DNA of 64,000 nucleotides from VFJN01 sp963717755 (GTDB lineage Bacteria; Actinomycetota; Acidimicrobiia; Acidimicrobiales; VFJN01), in NCBI GenBank assembly GCA_963717755.1, contig CAVQWY010000005.1, forward strand, positions 806,001 to 870,000. Direction: 5' to 3'. Position numbers and translations under genes: made by a program. Below, in pieces: positions 51,760 to 61,019 of this stretch; the stretch's first letter is position 1, and the number at the start of each line of letters is the position of its first letter. The notes beneath the pieces are model-generated. The model saw nothing but the letters and a program-made list of their open reading frames with translations. It was not told the origin of the DNA and searched no databases.

Positions 51760-53752
51760 CTACCAGTGCACGCCGGGCAGGAGGCGCACGAGGGCGTCGG
51801 CCGTGCGGGAGGTCGCCGAGTCGGGCGCCCCGCTCGTCGCCCCCCGCCCCTCGCGCGGCCGCCGAGTCGGGGAACACGCGGTAGGCGACGTGCAGCAGCT
51901 GGTCGACCACCTGCGGGGCCAGGGCGTGGGCGACCTCGCCGACCGTGCCGAGCCGGGTGTTGATCTCCTTCGGCCGTTCGGTCAATGCCTGCATCACCAG
52001 CGCCGCCGCCTGATCGGGGCTGATGGTGGGGAAGGCGTCGTAGAGCTTGGTGGGGCTGATCATCGGCGTGCGCACCAGCGGCATGTGGATGGTGGTGAAG
52101 GTGACGTTGTCGCCGTAGGTCTCGGTGGCGACGATGCGACTGAACGCGTCCAGCGCCGCCTTCGACGCGACGTAGGCGGCGAAGCGCGGCGGGTTGGCCT
52201 GCACGCCGATCGACGAGACGTTGACGATGTGGCCGAAGCGCCGGTCGGTCATGTGGGGCAGGAGCCCCAGGATCATCCGGATGGCGCCGTAGTAGTTGAT
52301 GTCCATCGTCCGCTCGAAGTCGTGGAAGCGGTCGTAGGACAGCTTCACCGAGCGACGGATCGACCGTCCGGCGTTGTTCACGAGCATGTCGATGCCCTCG
52401 TGGTCGGCGAGCAGGTCCTTCACCAGCACGCCGACCGACTCCTCGTCGGTGATGTCGCACGAGTACACCCAGGCCTGGCCGCCGCGGCGCTCGACCTCGG
52501 CCTTCACCGACTCGAGCGCGTCGGTGCGGCGGGCCACGAGGATCGGCACCCCTCCCGCGGCGGCGACGTGCAGCGCGGTGGCCTCGCCGATCCCCGACGA
52601 CGCACCGGTGATGACCACGCGGCGACCTTGCAACGGCCCGCCTTCGCGCGCGGTGCGCGCGCGATCCCGGTACAGGTTCTCCATCCAGTACTTCCACAGC
52701 ACCGGCGCGTACTGCTTCAGCGCCGGCGGCTCGATGCCGGTGCCCACGAGGGCCTCCTGCGTGCGGGCGGTGTCGAAGGTGCTGTGGAACGCCACGTGGG
52801 GCAGCACCTCGGGCGGGATGCCGATCTGGTCGAGCACGATGTCCACCGCGAGGTCGGCGCCCGGGATGCGGCCGACCAGCTGCGCCAGCGCGCCGGCCGG
52901 ACCCAACGTCACCCGCGGGAGGGCGGGCACGAGGCGCGGCGCGCCCGCCGCTCGGGCGAAGGCGTTGAACACGGACGTCACCGCCTGCGGGACCGGAGAG
53001 GCGAGGTGGAACGCCTGACCGTCGAGCCCCGGCGCATGGATCAGGTGGTGCATGGCGTCGGCGACGTAGTCGACGGGCACCACGTTGGTGGCGCCGAGCT
53101 GTGGCGCCACGATCCGCATCACCGACGGCAGGTTGGCGAGCCGCCGGATCGTCTCGAACAGGTAGTAGGGACCGTCGATCTTGTCGATCTCGCCTGTGAG
53201 CGAGTGCCCCACCACGATGGCCGGCCGGTACACGCGCCAAGGCACCGTGGCCTCGGCGCGCACGACGCGCTCGGCTTCGAACTTGGTGCGGTGGTACGGG
53301 GACGTGAGCGGCTGGCCCTCGTCGAACATGTCCTCGGTGAACGTGCCCTCGTAGTCGCCGGCCACCGCCACGGACGACACGTGGTGCAGGCAGCCGACCT
53401 CGAGGCGGTTCGCCAGCTCGACCACCGAGCGGGTGCCACCGACGTTGACGGCGTCGTTGGTGTCGTCGTCGGTGGTCATGTCGTACAGCGCGGCGAGGTG
53501 GACGAGGTGGTCGACCTGGCCGGTCAACGACTTGGTGGTGGCCGGGTCGACGCCGAGATCGGGCAGCAGCAGATCGCCCTCGAGCGCCTGCACCCGCTCA
53601 CCGCCGGGCCAACGACGGGCCCGCGATGCCAGCTTGCCTCGCGACGTCGCGCGGACGAGGACGTGGACCTCCGCGGTCGGGTCCTGCAGCAGTCGCTCGA
53701 CGAGCTGCCCGCCGAGGAACCCCGTGGCACCGGTGACGAGATAGGTGGTCAT
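51760..53752 (-). CDS. Two-domain fatty acyl-CoA reductase-like SDR protein, frameshifted at the C-terminus
   Basis: From ATG 53752 (GGAGG upstream): N-terminal extended SDR domain TTYLVTGATGFLGGQLVERLL, LVHLAALYDMT, TSPYHRTKFEAERVV; then a classical SDR domain RRVVITGASSGIGEATALHVA, VNNAGRSIRRSVKLSYDRF, VNVSSIGVQANPPRFAAYV with YVASKAALDAF (Tyr-x3-Lys). The order and length (about 660 residues) match mycobacterial AcrA1/FcrA-type fatty acyl-CoA reductases. In a G-rich run near 51845 one extra base shifts the frame; the likely true end reads DALVRLLPGVHW, stop 51760. Probably makes fatty aldehyde or alcohol for lipid or wax synthesis. Confidence 0.82.
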
Positions 53753-53865
53753 GCGGGCGTCCTCCGTGGCTCGACCTGCCCAGGATCATCCCATGACCGC
53801 TGGCGTCCGGCCCCGGCGACCCGCCCCCGAGGGCGGGGGCCTTGCTGCTGGCCATGAGGGGTGCC

Positions 53866-53871
53866 TAACAT
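53866..53871 (+). promoter_or_regulatory. -10 box of bfd
   Basis: TAACAT, 8 nt before ATG 53880; probably leaderless. Confidence 0.38.
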
Positions 53872-53879
53872 GATGGGCG

Positions 53880-54074
53880 ATGTTCGTGTGCTCCTGCGAA
53901 GCCATCACTGATCGCACGGTCAACGCCGCGATCGCCAGCGGCGCCGCCACCGTGCCCGATGTCGCGGAGCGGTGCGGCGCGGGGAGTCGGTGCGGGGGCT
54001 GCTGGCCCGAGCTGCAGCGCCTGCTCGACGAGCACCACGCGGCGCACAACAGCGTTCGCGTCGCCGTGGCCTGA
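53880..54074 (+). CDS. bfd: Bacterioferritin-associated ferredoxin-like (2Fe-2S) protein
   Basis: 64 residues. Cys4 and Cys6 in FVCSCEAIT and Cys38 and Cys41 in GSRCGGCWPEL are the four ligands of a BFD-type 2Fe-2S cluster with the expected spacing. Bfd reduces the ferric core of bacterioferritin to release iron; the bacterioferritin gene follows 14 nt later with its own -10 box. A fifth Cys (32) is not a ligand in known Bfd. Confidence 0.88.
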   Translation: MFVCSCEAITDRTVNAAIASGAATVPDVAERCGAGSRCGGCWPELQRLLDEHHAAHNSVRVAVA

Positions 54075-54076
54075 CC

Positions 54077-54082
54077 TAGCCT
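54077..54082 (+). promoter_or_regulatory. -10 box of bfr
   Basis: TAGCCT, 6 nt before ATG 54089; leaderless geometry, independent of bfd. Confidence 0.48.
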
Positions 54083-54088
54083 GGCGCC

Positions 54089-54559
54089 ATGCGCGGTCAC
54101 GATGAGGTCATCGAGCTCCTGAACGAGGTCCTCACCGCGGAGCTCACCGCTGTGAACCAGTACTTCCTCGACGGCAAGATGCTCTCGAACTGGGGCTACG
54201 AGCGCCTCGGCGCCAAGTTCCACGAAGAGTCCATCGACGAGATGAAGGACGCCGACAACCTCATCGAGCGGATCCTGTACCTCGACGGCATGCCGAACGT
54301 GCAGCGCCTCGACACGATCCGCGTCGGGGAGACCGCGCCCGAGAAGCTGACGCTGGCCTTGGAGCTCGAGGCGGCGGCCATCGAGCGGCTCAACACCGGC
54401 ATCGCGCTGTGCGTCGCCCAGGGTGACAACGGCAGCCGGGAGCTGCTCGAGACCATCCTCGAGGGCGAGGAGGAGCACGCCGACTGGCTCGAGGCGCAGC
54501 TCGAGCTGATCCGCCAGGTCGGCGAGGCGCACTACCTCGCCCAGCAGATCCGCGACTGA
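54089..54559 (+). CDS. bfr: Bacterioferritin with altered ferroxidase ligand
   Basis: 156 residues, full length. Numbering matches E. coli Bfr exactly: ferroxidase ligands Glu18, Glu51, Glu94, Glu127 and His130 are present and Met52 would bind heme, but His54 is Asp (IDEMKDADNLIERIL). The 24-mer stores iron after oxidation of Fe(II) at the dinuclear site, so the change directly touches catalysis. Paired with bfd. No iron box was recognised upstream. Confidence 0.9.
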   Translation: MRGHDEVIELLNEVLTAELTAVNQYFLDGKMLSNWGYERLGAKFHEESIDEMKDADNLIERILYLDGMPNVQRLDTIRVGETAPEKLTLALELEAAAIERLNTGIALCVAQGDNGSRELLETILEGEEEHADWLEAQLELIRQVGEAHYLAQQIRD

Positions 54560-54771
54560 TCCCAGCACGCGCCCGACGGGCCGATCCGAGGGCGGCGAGC
54601 ACGCCGGCCAGCACGGCCGCACGCCGACCACCGTCAGCTGGGTGCCGGGCACCACGAACATGGCGCACGATGCCGAACGGGCGCACCGTCACGTGCTTCT
54701 TCTGGATCGGCGAGCACGCCCGCCGTACGGTCCACCTGGTCGTCGCGACACCCGCGAGGTAGGTCCGCCGG

Positions 54772-55884
54772 TCAGGCGATCGAGCGGAGCTGGACCTCGT
54801 GGTCGGCGGCGTCCGGCTGCCAGAACCGGATGGCCCGGCGGCCCTCCGCGTCCACCTCGGCCGCGTTCCGCTTGGACAGCGCGTGGTGCTCCACCACCGC
54901 AGTGGCCTGTCCCCTCCCCTTGTCCCGTTCGACGCGCCAGATCGCCTGGACCTTCCCGTCGACGAGCACGGTGCCCTTGGCGGCACCGAACGCCCGGTCG
55001 AACCCCTGGCCGTCGACCGGCGCGAAGCGGCTCCGATCGGCGTGGGACAGCAGGACGTTGTCGTACTCGGGGAGGAACCGCACCGGGGCCGGTGTGTCGG
55101 GATCGGGCCGCGGCGCCTCCGGCAGGTCGAGGAGCTCCCGTCCGTTGGGGCCCGTGAAGGGGCGCAGCCCCGGCCGCAGCCGCTCGACGACCTCCTTGAA
55201 GCCGGTGAGCCGTGACCACGCGGCGATGTCGGCCACGGTCGCCGGCCCGAAGGCCGCGAGGTAGCGGAAGACGGCGTCGTCGATGCAGGCGTCGGCGCGG
55301 AGCGGCTTCCCGACCCACGCTTCGAGGGGCGTCGACGTGACCTGCAGCGTCTGGCCCCAGACACCGCGGGGCGGCACCTGCACGAGCGGGAGCACGCAAC
55401 GACACGCGTAGGCGAGGGCGGCGGCGGGGAGGTCGGGGAACCGCTCGGCCAGCGCGGCGCGGAGCGCGGGACCGGCCATGGGCGTCGCCGCCAGCAACGG
55501 GCGGGCGTACGCCATCACCGGCGCCAGGTCGAGCCCTTCGAGCCGCGGGGCGTACTCGCTGTGCCGCGCGATCTCGGCGTCGAGCACCGGCTGCATCAGC
55601 GGGCGCAGAAGCCGCGCGTCGGCGGCGGTGACGAGGTGGATGGTCCCCCGCATCACGACGATCCGCACCAGCTGGCGCGCCTCGAGGAGCGCGCCGACGG
55701 CGTCGGGATCGAGGTCTGACAGGCGAGACCACAGGGCCAGGTACGGGTCGAGCGGGTTCTGAGCCTGGAGTCCGACGAGGTGCTCGACCGCGGCCACCGG
55801 CGCCATCGACGATCGCTCCAGGAGCAGCTGCCGCGCGAGCGTCGCCCGGTTGAGGGCTCGGTCGCTCAGGAGGTCAGCCGCCAT
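54772..55884 (-). CDS. Winged-helix (HTH_42/AlkZ-like) DNA glycosylase family protein
   Basis: 370 residues. LVGLQAQNPLDPYLALW carries the Gln-x-Gln motif (Q40, Q42) that is catalytic in AlkZ-type glycosylases, MRGTIHLVTAADARLLRPLM is the conserved follow-up, and GPATVADIAAWSRLTGFKEVVE and LPEYDNVLLSH lie in the tandem winged-helix body. AlkZ enzymes unhook interstrand crosslinks; the broader family is often named winged helix DNA-binding protein. Which DNA lesion it handles is unknown. Confidence 0.83.
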   Translation of the reverse strand: MAADLLSDRALNRATLARQLLLERSSMAPVAAVEHLVGLQAQNPLDPYLALWSRLSDLDPDAVGALLEARQLVRIVVMRGTIHLVTAADARLLRPLMQPVLDAEIARHSEYAPRLEGLDLAPVMAYARPLLAATPMAGPALRAALAERFPDLPAAALAYACRCVLPLVQVPPRGVWGQTLQVTSTPLEAWVGKPLRADACIDDAVFRYLAAFGPATVADIAAWSRLTGFKEVVERLRPGLRPFTGPNGRELLDLPEAPRPDPDTPAPVRFLPEYDNVLLSHADRSRFAPVDGQGFDRAFGAAKGTVLVDGKVQAIWRVERDKGRGQATAVVEHHALSKRNAAEVDAEGRRAIRFWQPDAADHEVQLRSIA

Positions 55885-55982
55885 CGGCTGATCTTCTCAC
55901 CCACCTCCCAGGCAACGTCCCCCGACGCCCCGAGCGCCGACACCTCCACCGGCAGCTGACCCACCCCGCCCGAGCGGGGCGC

Positions 55983-56864
55983 TCAGATCCGCTCGAGGGC
56001 CTCGCCGTCGAACAGGGGCTGGATGTCGAGGGCGGCGACGTCGGCCTGCATCTCGGCCTCGGTGGGCGGCGGACTCGGCGCCGAGGCGGCATCCAGTGCG
56101 GCGCCGAGGAGCGTGGCGTCGCTCGAGGTGTTGAGGAACAGCTGCTCGTGGCCCAGCACCCAGTGCACGGCGCGGGCGATGGCCTCGGGGTCGGTGACGG
56201 GCTCGTACCAGCTGAACCGCCGACCGTCGTGGTCCTCGGGCCAGCGGCGGCGGCCGATGGCCTTGATCGTCTGCACGGCCACCTCGCGGGCGGCGCACAC
56301 GTCGAGGAGCTCCTCGACGTCAGCGCGGTACGCGTCGTCCTGCATGGCCACGAAGCTGACGGGCAGGAGCACCGACGCGAACGGGAACTCCTCGAGGCTC
56401 CGCAGGTGCACGCGCGCGATGCGGGTGCCGTGCCCGGTGACGCCGATGTGGCGGACGAGGCCCTCGGCGCGTGCGGCGGCGAGCGCCTCCACGGCCCCGC
56501 CAGGTCCGTGCGCGACCTCCCACTCCTCCGGCTCCACCAGGTTGTGGAGCTGGATCAGGTCGACCGAGTCGACCTGGAGGCGCTCGAGCGAGCGCTCGAG
56601 CTCCGCGCGCGCGTCGTCGCCGCGGCGCTGCGCGGTCTTGGTGGCCAGGAAGAACCGGTCGCGGTGCTCGGCCATCCACGGCCCGATGCGCAGCTCGGAG
56701 TCGCCGTACATGGCCGCCGTGTCGACGTGGTTGATCCCGGCGTCGAGCAGCTGTTCGAGCACGGCATCGGCCCGCTCCTGGCGGAGCCCGCCGAGGGCGG
56801 CGGCACCGAAGATCACGCGGGTGCTGGCATGGCCCGTCCGACCGAAGGGAGCGGTGGGGATCAC
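55983..56864 (-). CDS. Aldo/keto reductase
   Basis: 293 residues from GTG 56864, supported by TAGGTT 7 nt upstream on the minus strand. GINHVDTAAMYGDSE (catalytic Asp and Tyr), RFFLATKTAQRRGDD (Lys) and VDLIQLHNLVEPEEW (His) complete the AKR tetrad. LFLNTSSDATLLGAALDAA is the C-terminal cofactor region. NAD(P)H-dependent reduction of carbonyls; substrate unknown. Confidence 0.87.
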   Translation of the reverse strand: MIPTAPFGRTGHASTRVIFGAAALGGLRQERADAVLEQLLDAGINHVDTAAMYGDSELRIGPWMAEHRDRFFLATKTAQRRGDDARAELERSLERLQVDSVDLIQLHNLVEPEEWEVAHGPGGAVEALAAARAEGLVRHIGVTGHGTRIARVHLRSLEEFPFASVLLPVSFVAMQDDAYRADVEELLDVCAAREVAVQTIKAIGRRRWPEDHDGRRFSWYEPVTDPEAIARAVHWVLGHEQLFLNTSSDATLLGAALDAASAPSPPPTEAEMQADVAALDIQPLFDGEALERI

Positions 56865-57103
56865 GCTCCGCAACCTACGCGGCCGACACCCCGGGCGCCC
56901 CCTCACGGAGAGTGGTTGAGGGGCCATGCACAGTCATCGCCCGTCGCCGTCATCTCTGGTTTGGTCCTGTTCCGCCGGAGTGGTCAGCCGTACCGTCGAC
57001 CGCATGACACACCACGGCGTGGAGTGGGGGGGCAGGCGAGTTCCGAAGATCCGATGGCGGCGGAGCAGGGTTCGGTTCGAGGTCCATCGGGCATGACCCA
57101 CCC

Positions 57104-57472
57104 ATGATCCGACGCATGTTCCGGCAGGTGGGCGCCTTGACGGTGGCCACGTTCGTCTGGCAGCACCGGGGGTCGGTGGTGCGGGCCCTCGACCTCGGCC
57201 GGCGGCTCCCGCAGCTGCTCGGCAACGGCAAGGGCGGCGACGCCTTCACCGAGGCCAAGGCCGTCGTGGCCTTGGACGGGGCCCTTCCCACCAGCACGGA
57301 CGTCCGCATCACGGGCATCGACGACGGCGCCGTCACCCTCCGCGGCGATGTCCCCGTGGAGTCGCTCGCCGCCGCCCGGGGCGCCCTCCTCGGCATCTCA
57401 GACGTGCTCGACGTCCGCACCGATGCCCTCGACCAGACCACCCTCGACGACACGCTGTCGCCAGCTCGATGA
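57104..57472 (+). CDS. BON-domain protein
   Basis: 122 residues. A hydrophobic stretch near the N-terminus (VGALTVATFVW) is followed by a BON domain: DVRITGIDDGAVTLRGDVPVE and ALLGISDVLDVRTDAL, the phospholipid- or peptidoglycan-associated small fold. Its TGA overlaps the ATG of the next gene (ATGA), so the two membrane-linked proteins are probably co-translated. Confidence 0.78.
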   Translation: MIRRMFRQVGALTVATFVWQHRGSVVRALDLGRRLPQLLGNGKGGDAFTEAKAVVALDGALPTSTDVRITGIDDGAVTLRGDVPVESLAAARGALLGISDVLDVRTDALDQTTLDDTLSPAR

Positions 57473-57912
57473 CCGACCACGAGCGGACCGCACCCCTCGA
57501 GGAGGCAGAGGCGTGGCTCGACGAGCACACGACGCCAGACGGGGATCGGCCGAAGGGTCTCGAGGACGCTGACCCCACGCCGACGGTGGAGCAGCTACGT
57601 CGGGAGCAGCGCCGTGAGATCTCGCACGTCAGCTTCGGCACCGAGGGCCAGACCCACGGAGCGGTGTTCGGCAGCCTGGCTGGCCTGATCGCCGGCACGA
57701 TCCTCGGTGTGCTGCTCGGGCTGCTGCTCTTCGACGACGGCCCGGCGCGCGTCGTCGTGCCCGTCATGGGCGCGCTGTTCGGGAGCGTCGTCGGCTTCGT
57801 CTACTGGGGCGGTCGCACCCCCGAGCTCGAGAACGAGACGATGACGACGACTGGCCTGCCGGAGTCGGGGACCACGCCGCGGGACCCGAGCACCGACGAG
57901 CGGGGGCGCTGA
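57469..57912 (+). CDS. Membrane protein with glycine-rich helices
   Basis: 147 residues. A charged N-terminal region (TVEQLRREQRREISHVSFG) precedes two hydrophobic segments, AVFGSLAGLIAGTILGVLLGLLL (written as two parts: AVFGSLAGLIAGTILG and VLLGLLLF) and VVVPVMGALFGSVVGFVYW, both with G-x3-G packing. A Thr/Pro/Glu-rich tail follows. No family recognised beyond general glycine-zipper character. Coupled to the BON-domain gene. Confidence 0.72.
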   Translation: MTDHERTAPLEEAEAWLDEHTTPDGDRPKGLEDADPTPTVEQLRREQRREISHVSFGTEGQTHGAVFGSLAGLIAGTILGVLLGLLLFDDGPARVVVPVMGALFGSVVGFVYWGGRTPELENETMTTTGLPESGTTPRDPSTDERGR

Positions 57913-57943
57913 GGCGAACCCGCCTCCGGTGGCCCCCGAAGCC

Positions 57944-59203
57944 TCACCCCCGCGGTCGGCCAGGCACGACGGGGAGCGCGCTCAGGCCCCGGAGGACGAG
58001 GCCGTCCCCCCTCCCCCAGTGCAGCTCGTCGATCGGCACGGCCAGGCGCAGATCCGGGAACCGCTGCAGGAGGGAACCGAGCGCGATCTGCGCCTCGGCG
58101 CGGGCGAGCGCGGCACCGAGGCAGTGGTGGATGCCGTGCCCGAAGGCCAGGTTGGCGGTGTCGTCGCGCAGGAGGTCGAGCGTGGCGGCATCCGCGTACC
58201 GCTCTCGATCGCGGTTGGCCGCCGCCAGGCAGATGATGACCTGGGCACCCGTCGGGATCGTGGCGTCGCCCAGGGTGACGGGCTCGGTGGCGTAGCGGAA
58301 GGTGGCGTGGTGGACCGGGCCGTCGTAGCGCATGAGCTCCTCGACCGCGGCCGGCAGCAGTGTGGGGTCGGCGCGCAGCGCCGCCAGCTGCTCCGGGTGC
58401 TGGTAGAGGGCGACCACGGCGTTGCCGATGAGGTTCGTCGTCGTCTCGTGGCCGGCGACGATGAGCTGGAAGATGGTGGACAGCAGCTCCTCGGTGCTGA
58501 GCTGCTCGTCGCCATCTCGAGCCACGACCAAGGCGCTCACGAGATCGTCGCCGGGTTCGCGCTGACGCAGCTCGACGAGTGACCGCAGGATCCCGACGAC
58601 GACGGCGGACGCGGTCTCGGCGCGGCGCCGATCCTCGGGGTTCGACGTCGGGCCGAGCAGGGTCGTCAGGCAGGCGCCGAACCACTCACGGTGCTCGGGC
58701 GGGACTCCCAGCAGCTCGCAGATCACGGTGAACGGAAGCGGGAAGGCGAACCGCTCGACCAGGTCGACCGTGGCCTCGGGCCCATCTGACCCGATGTCGT
58801 CGAGCAGACCGTCGACGATCGACTGGATGTGCGGGCGCAGCGCCTCGCTTCGGGTGCGGGTGAAGGCGCTGGCGACGAGCCGTCGCAGCCGGGTGTGGTT
58901 CGGCGGATCGACGTTGAGCATGTGGCGGGAGAACGCCGGGCCGGGGAGCCCCTCGGCGACCACGCTCGGATCCTCGGCCAAGGCGGCCTGCATGTCCTTG
59001 GAGAGCCGCAGGTCGTTGAGCGCCGCCCGCGCCTCCGCGTAGCCGACCACCACCCAGGCGTCGTGCCCGTCAGCCAGGGTGACGGCGTGCACCGCCCCCC
59101 GCTCCCGGAGGGCGTCGAACAGCGGGAACGGGTCGTCCTGGTCGTAGGCGCCCCACGCCCGGGTCGCCGCCTCGAGGTCGGTGATGGTGTCCACGGCCTG
59201 CAT
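57944..59203 (-). CDS. Cytochrome P450
   Basis: 419 residues from ATG 59203. LIVAGHETTTNLIGNAV (I-helix oxygen activation), EELMRYDGPVHH with EXXR-type salt bridge preceding, and LAFGHGIHHCLGAALARAEAQ with the heme-ligand Cys are clear. Class I bacterial P450 by length, needing a ferredoxin and reductase that are not adjacent. Such P450s hydroxylate sterols, terpenoids, fatty acids or xenobiotics. An in-frame start at 59266 is less likely. Confidence 0.9.
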   Translation of the reverse strand: MQAVDTITDLEAATRAWGAYDQDDPFPLFDALRERGAVHAVTLADGHDAWVVVGYAEARAALNDLRLSKDMQAALAEDPSVVAEGLPGPAFSRHMLNVDPPNHTRLRRLVASAFTRTRSEALRPHIQSIVDGLLDDIGSDGPEATVDLVERFAFPLPFTVICELLGVPPEHREWFGACLTTLLGPTSNPEDRRRAETASAVVVGILRSLVELRQREPGDDLVSALVVARDGDEQLSTEELLSTIFQLIVAGHETTTNLIGNAVVALYQHPEQLAALRADPTLLPAAVEELMRYDGPVHHATFRYATEPVTLGDATIPTGAQVIICLAAANRDRERYADAATLDLLRDDTANLAFGHGIHHCLGAALARAEAQIALGSLLQRFPDLRLAVPIDELHWGRGDGLVLRGLSALPVVPGRPRG

Positions 59204-59334
59204 TCTGCGCCACCAGGCCAGGGGACGGCATCGGAAGATCAAGCCATCCCGCGGGGACCCGGCCACCGCCGATGGGTCATTTCACCCATGCCGCGGTTCA
59301 CGCGTCGCCCCGAGCGTCGTCCGCGGCGCGCTCC

Positions 59335-59340
59335 TACAGT
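59335..59340 (+). promoter_or_regulatory. -10 box of D-aminoacylase gene
   Basis: TACAGT, 6 nt before ATG 59347; leaderless geometry. Confidence 0.48.
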
Positions 59341-59346
59341 GACCCC

Positions 59347-61002
59347 ATGAGCGCCGAGCTGGTGATCCGCGGTGGGATGGTCGTCGACGGCACGGGCTCG
59401 CCCGGACGTCAGGCCGACGTGGCCGTGAGCGACGGCCGCATCGTGGAGGTCGGCGACCGCCTCGACGGCGACCGGGTGCTGGACGCCGGCGGCCATGTGG
59501 TGGCCCCGGGCTTCATCGACATCCACACGCACTACGACGCGCAGGTCTTCTGGGATCCGGACCTCACCCCATCGTCGTTCCACGGCGTCACCACGGTCGT
59601 GGCCGGCAACTGCGGCTTCTCGATCGCCCCCATCAGGCCCGAGGGCGTCGGCATCCTCGCCCGCACCCTGCAGCACGTCGAGGACATGAGCTTCGACACG
59701 CTCTCCGTGGGGGTTCCCTGGGACGAGTTCGAGACGTTCCCGCAGTACCTCGAGGCCGTCGGCCGCCGCGGCACCGCCCTCAACTACGGCTGCTACGTCG
59801 GCCACACCGCCATCCGCCTCTACGTGATGGGCGACGAGGCCTACGAGCGCTCCGCCACCGCCGACGAGCTCGACCGCATGCAGGCGGTGGTGGCCGACGC
59901 GATGGCGGGCGGCGCCATCGGCTTCGCCAGCAGCGCCTCGCCCACCCACAACGGCGACCAGGGCCGACCAGTGCCGTCACGCGTCGCCGACCTCGACGAG
60001 CTCCGCCACCTCCTGGCGCCGTTGCGCGACGCGGGGCGCGGGGTGGTGGCGCTGCTGCCTGGCGGAGTGTTCAGCCACGAGCAGGTCTTCGATCTCCAGC
60101 GCGAGGTCGGGCGACCCTTCACGTGGACGGCGCTGCTCACCATCAAGGGGTACCCGTACCACGAGGGCGTGATCGCCGAGCACGATGCCGCCCGCCAGAC
60201 CGGGGTGGAGGTGTGGCCGCAGGTGTCGTGCCGGCCCCTCGTGTTCCAGATGAACCTGGCCGAGCCGTTCACGCTGAACATGCGGCACTCGTTCCAGCAG
60301 CTCATGAGCAAGACGCGTGCGGAGCGCAAGGAGGCCTACGCCGACCCGTCATGGCGGTCCATGGCTTGGGACGACGTGGGCGGCAAGGTCGACTGGAGCT
60401 CGCTCTCCGTCGCCGAGTCCGAAGGCCGGCCTGATCTCGTCGGCCGCCTCGTGCTCGACATCGCTGCCGAGCAGGGCCCGGACACCACCCCGCTCGACGT
60501 GATGCTCGATCTCTCCCTCGAGGACGACCTGCAGACGCGGTTCCTGTCGGTGCTCGCCAACAACGATCCCGATGGCATCGCCTGGTTGCTCCCGCGTGAC
60601 GGCGTGCTCCTCGGCCTGGCCGACTCCGGTGCCCACGTGAGCCAGCTGTGCGACGCCTGCTTCGCCACCGACCTGCTCGGCAGCTGGGTGCGCGAGCGCG
60701 AGGTCATGCCGCTCGAGCGAGCGATCCACAAGCTCACCGGCGAGCCGGCGACGGTCTACAGCCTCGACGATCGCGGCACGGTGGCGGCCGGCAAGGCCGC
60801 CGACCTCGTCGTCTTCGATCCCGACACCGTGGCCCCTGGTCCCCTGCGGCGGGTCCGCGACTTCCCCGCCGACGGCGAGCGCCTCACGGCCGACGCACCC
60901 GAGGGCATGCGCCACACGCTCGTCAACGGCGTGGTGATCCGCGAGGACGGGGCGCCGAGCGAGGAAGGCCTCGCCGCCCGCCCCGGCCAGCTCGTCCGCT
61001 GA
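59347..61002 (+). CDS. N-acyl-D-amino-acid deacylase family amidohydrolase
   Basis: 551 residues. ELVIRGGMVVDGTGSPGRQAD, then APGFIDIHTHYDAQVFWDP with metal ligands His60 and His62, GVTTVVAGNCGFSIAP (Cys ligand of the D-aminoacylase group), GLADSGAHVSQLCD and AAGKAADLVVFDPDTV are diagnostic. Members hydrolyse N-acyl-D-amino acids or related cyclic amides. No transporter or racemase gene is next to it; the following GAF gene has its own promoter. Confidence 0.88.
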   Translation: MSAELVIRGGMVVDGTGSPGRQADVAVSDGRIVEVGDRLDGDRVLDAGGHVVAPGFIDIHTHYDAQVFWDPDLTPSSFHGVTTVVAGNCGFSIAPIRPEGVGILARTLQHVEDMSFDTLSVGVPWDEFETFPQYLEAVGRRGTALNYGCYVGHTAIRLYVMGDEAYERSATADELDRMQAVVADAMAGGAIGFASSASPTHNGDQGRPVPSRVADLDELRHLLAPLRDAGRGVVALLPGGVFSHEQVFDLQREVGRPFTWTALLTIKGYPYHEGVIAEHDAARQTGVEVWPQVSCRPLVFQMNLAEPFTLNMRHSFQQLMSKTRAERKEAYADPSWRSMAWDDVGGKVDWSSLSVAESEGRPDLVGRLVLDIAAEQGPDTTPLDVMLDLSLEDDLQTRFLSVLANNDPDGIAWLLPRDGVLLGLADSGAHVSQLCDACFATDLLGSWVREREVMPLERAIHKLTGEPATVYSLDDRGTVAAGKAADLVVFDPDTVAPGPLRRVRDFPADGERLTADAPEGMRHTLVNGVVIREDGAPSEEGLAARPGQLVR

Positions 61003-61007
61003 CCCAG

Positions 61008-61013
61008 TAGGTT
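61008..61013 (+). promoter_or_regulatory. -10 box of the GAF-subtilase operon
   Basis: TAGGTT, 6 nt before ATG 61020; leaderless geometry. Confidence 0.48.
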
Positions 61014-61019
61014 CGCCCC

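Noticed and set aside
53820..53837. GC-rich hairpin CCCGCCC-CCGA-GGGCGGG
   Set aside because: Stem of only 7 bp, upstream of the bfd promoter, no U-tract; in this GC content such hairpins occur by chance.
54560..54771. Fragmentary frames between bfr and the AlkZ-like gene (MFVVPGTQLTVVGV, VTVRPFGIVRHV)
   Set aside because: Two frames show faintly protein-like pieces that could be a decayed gene, but neither matches a family I can name; not enough evidence.
56925..57096. 57-codon frame from ATG 56925 before the BON gene
   Set aside because: Low GC3 and no homology-like pattern; the shorter reading from 57004 has at least a promoter-like box and was kept as a weak finding.
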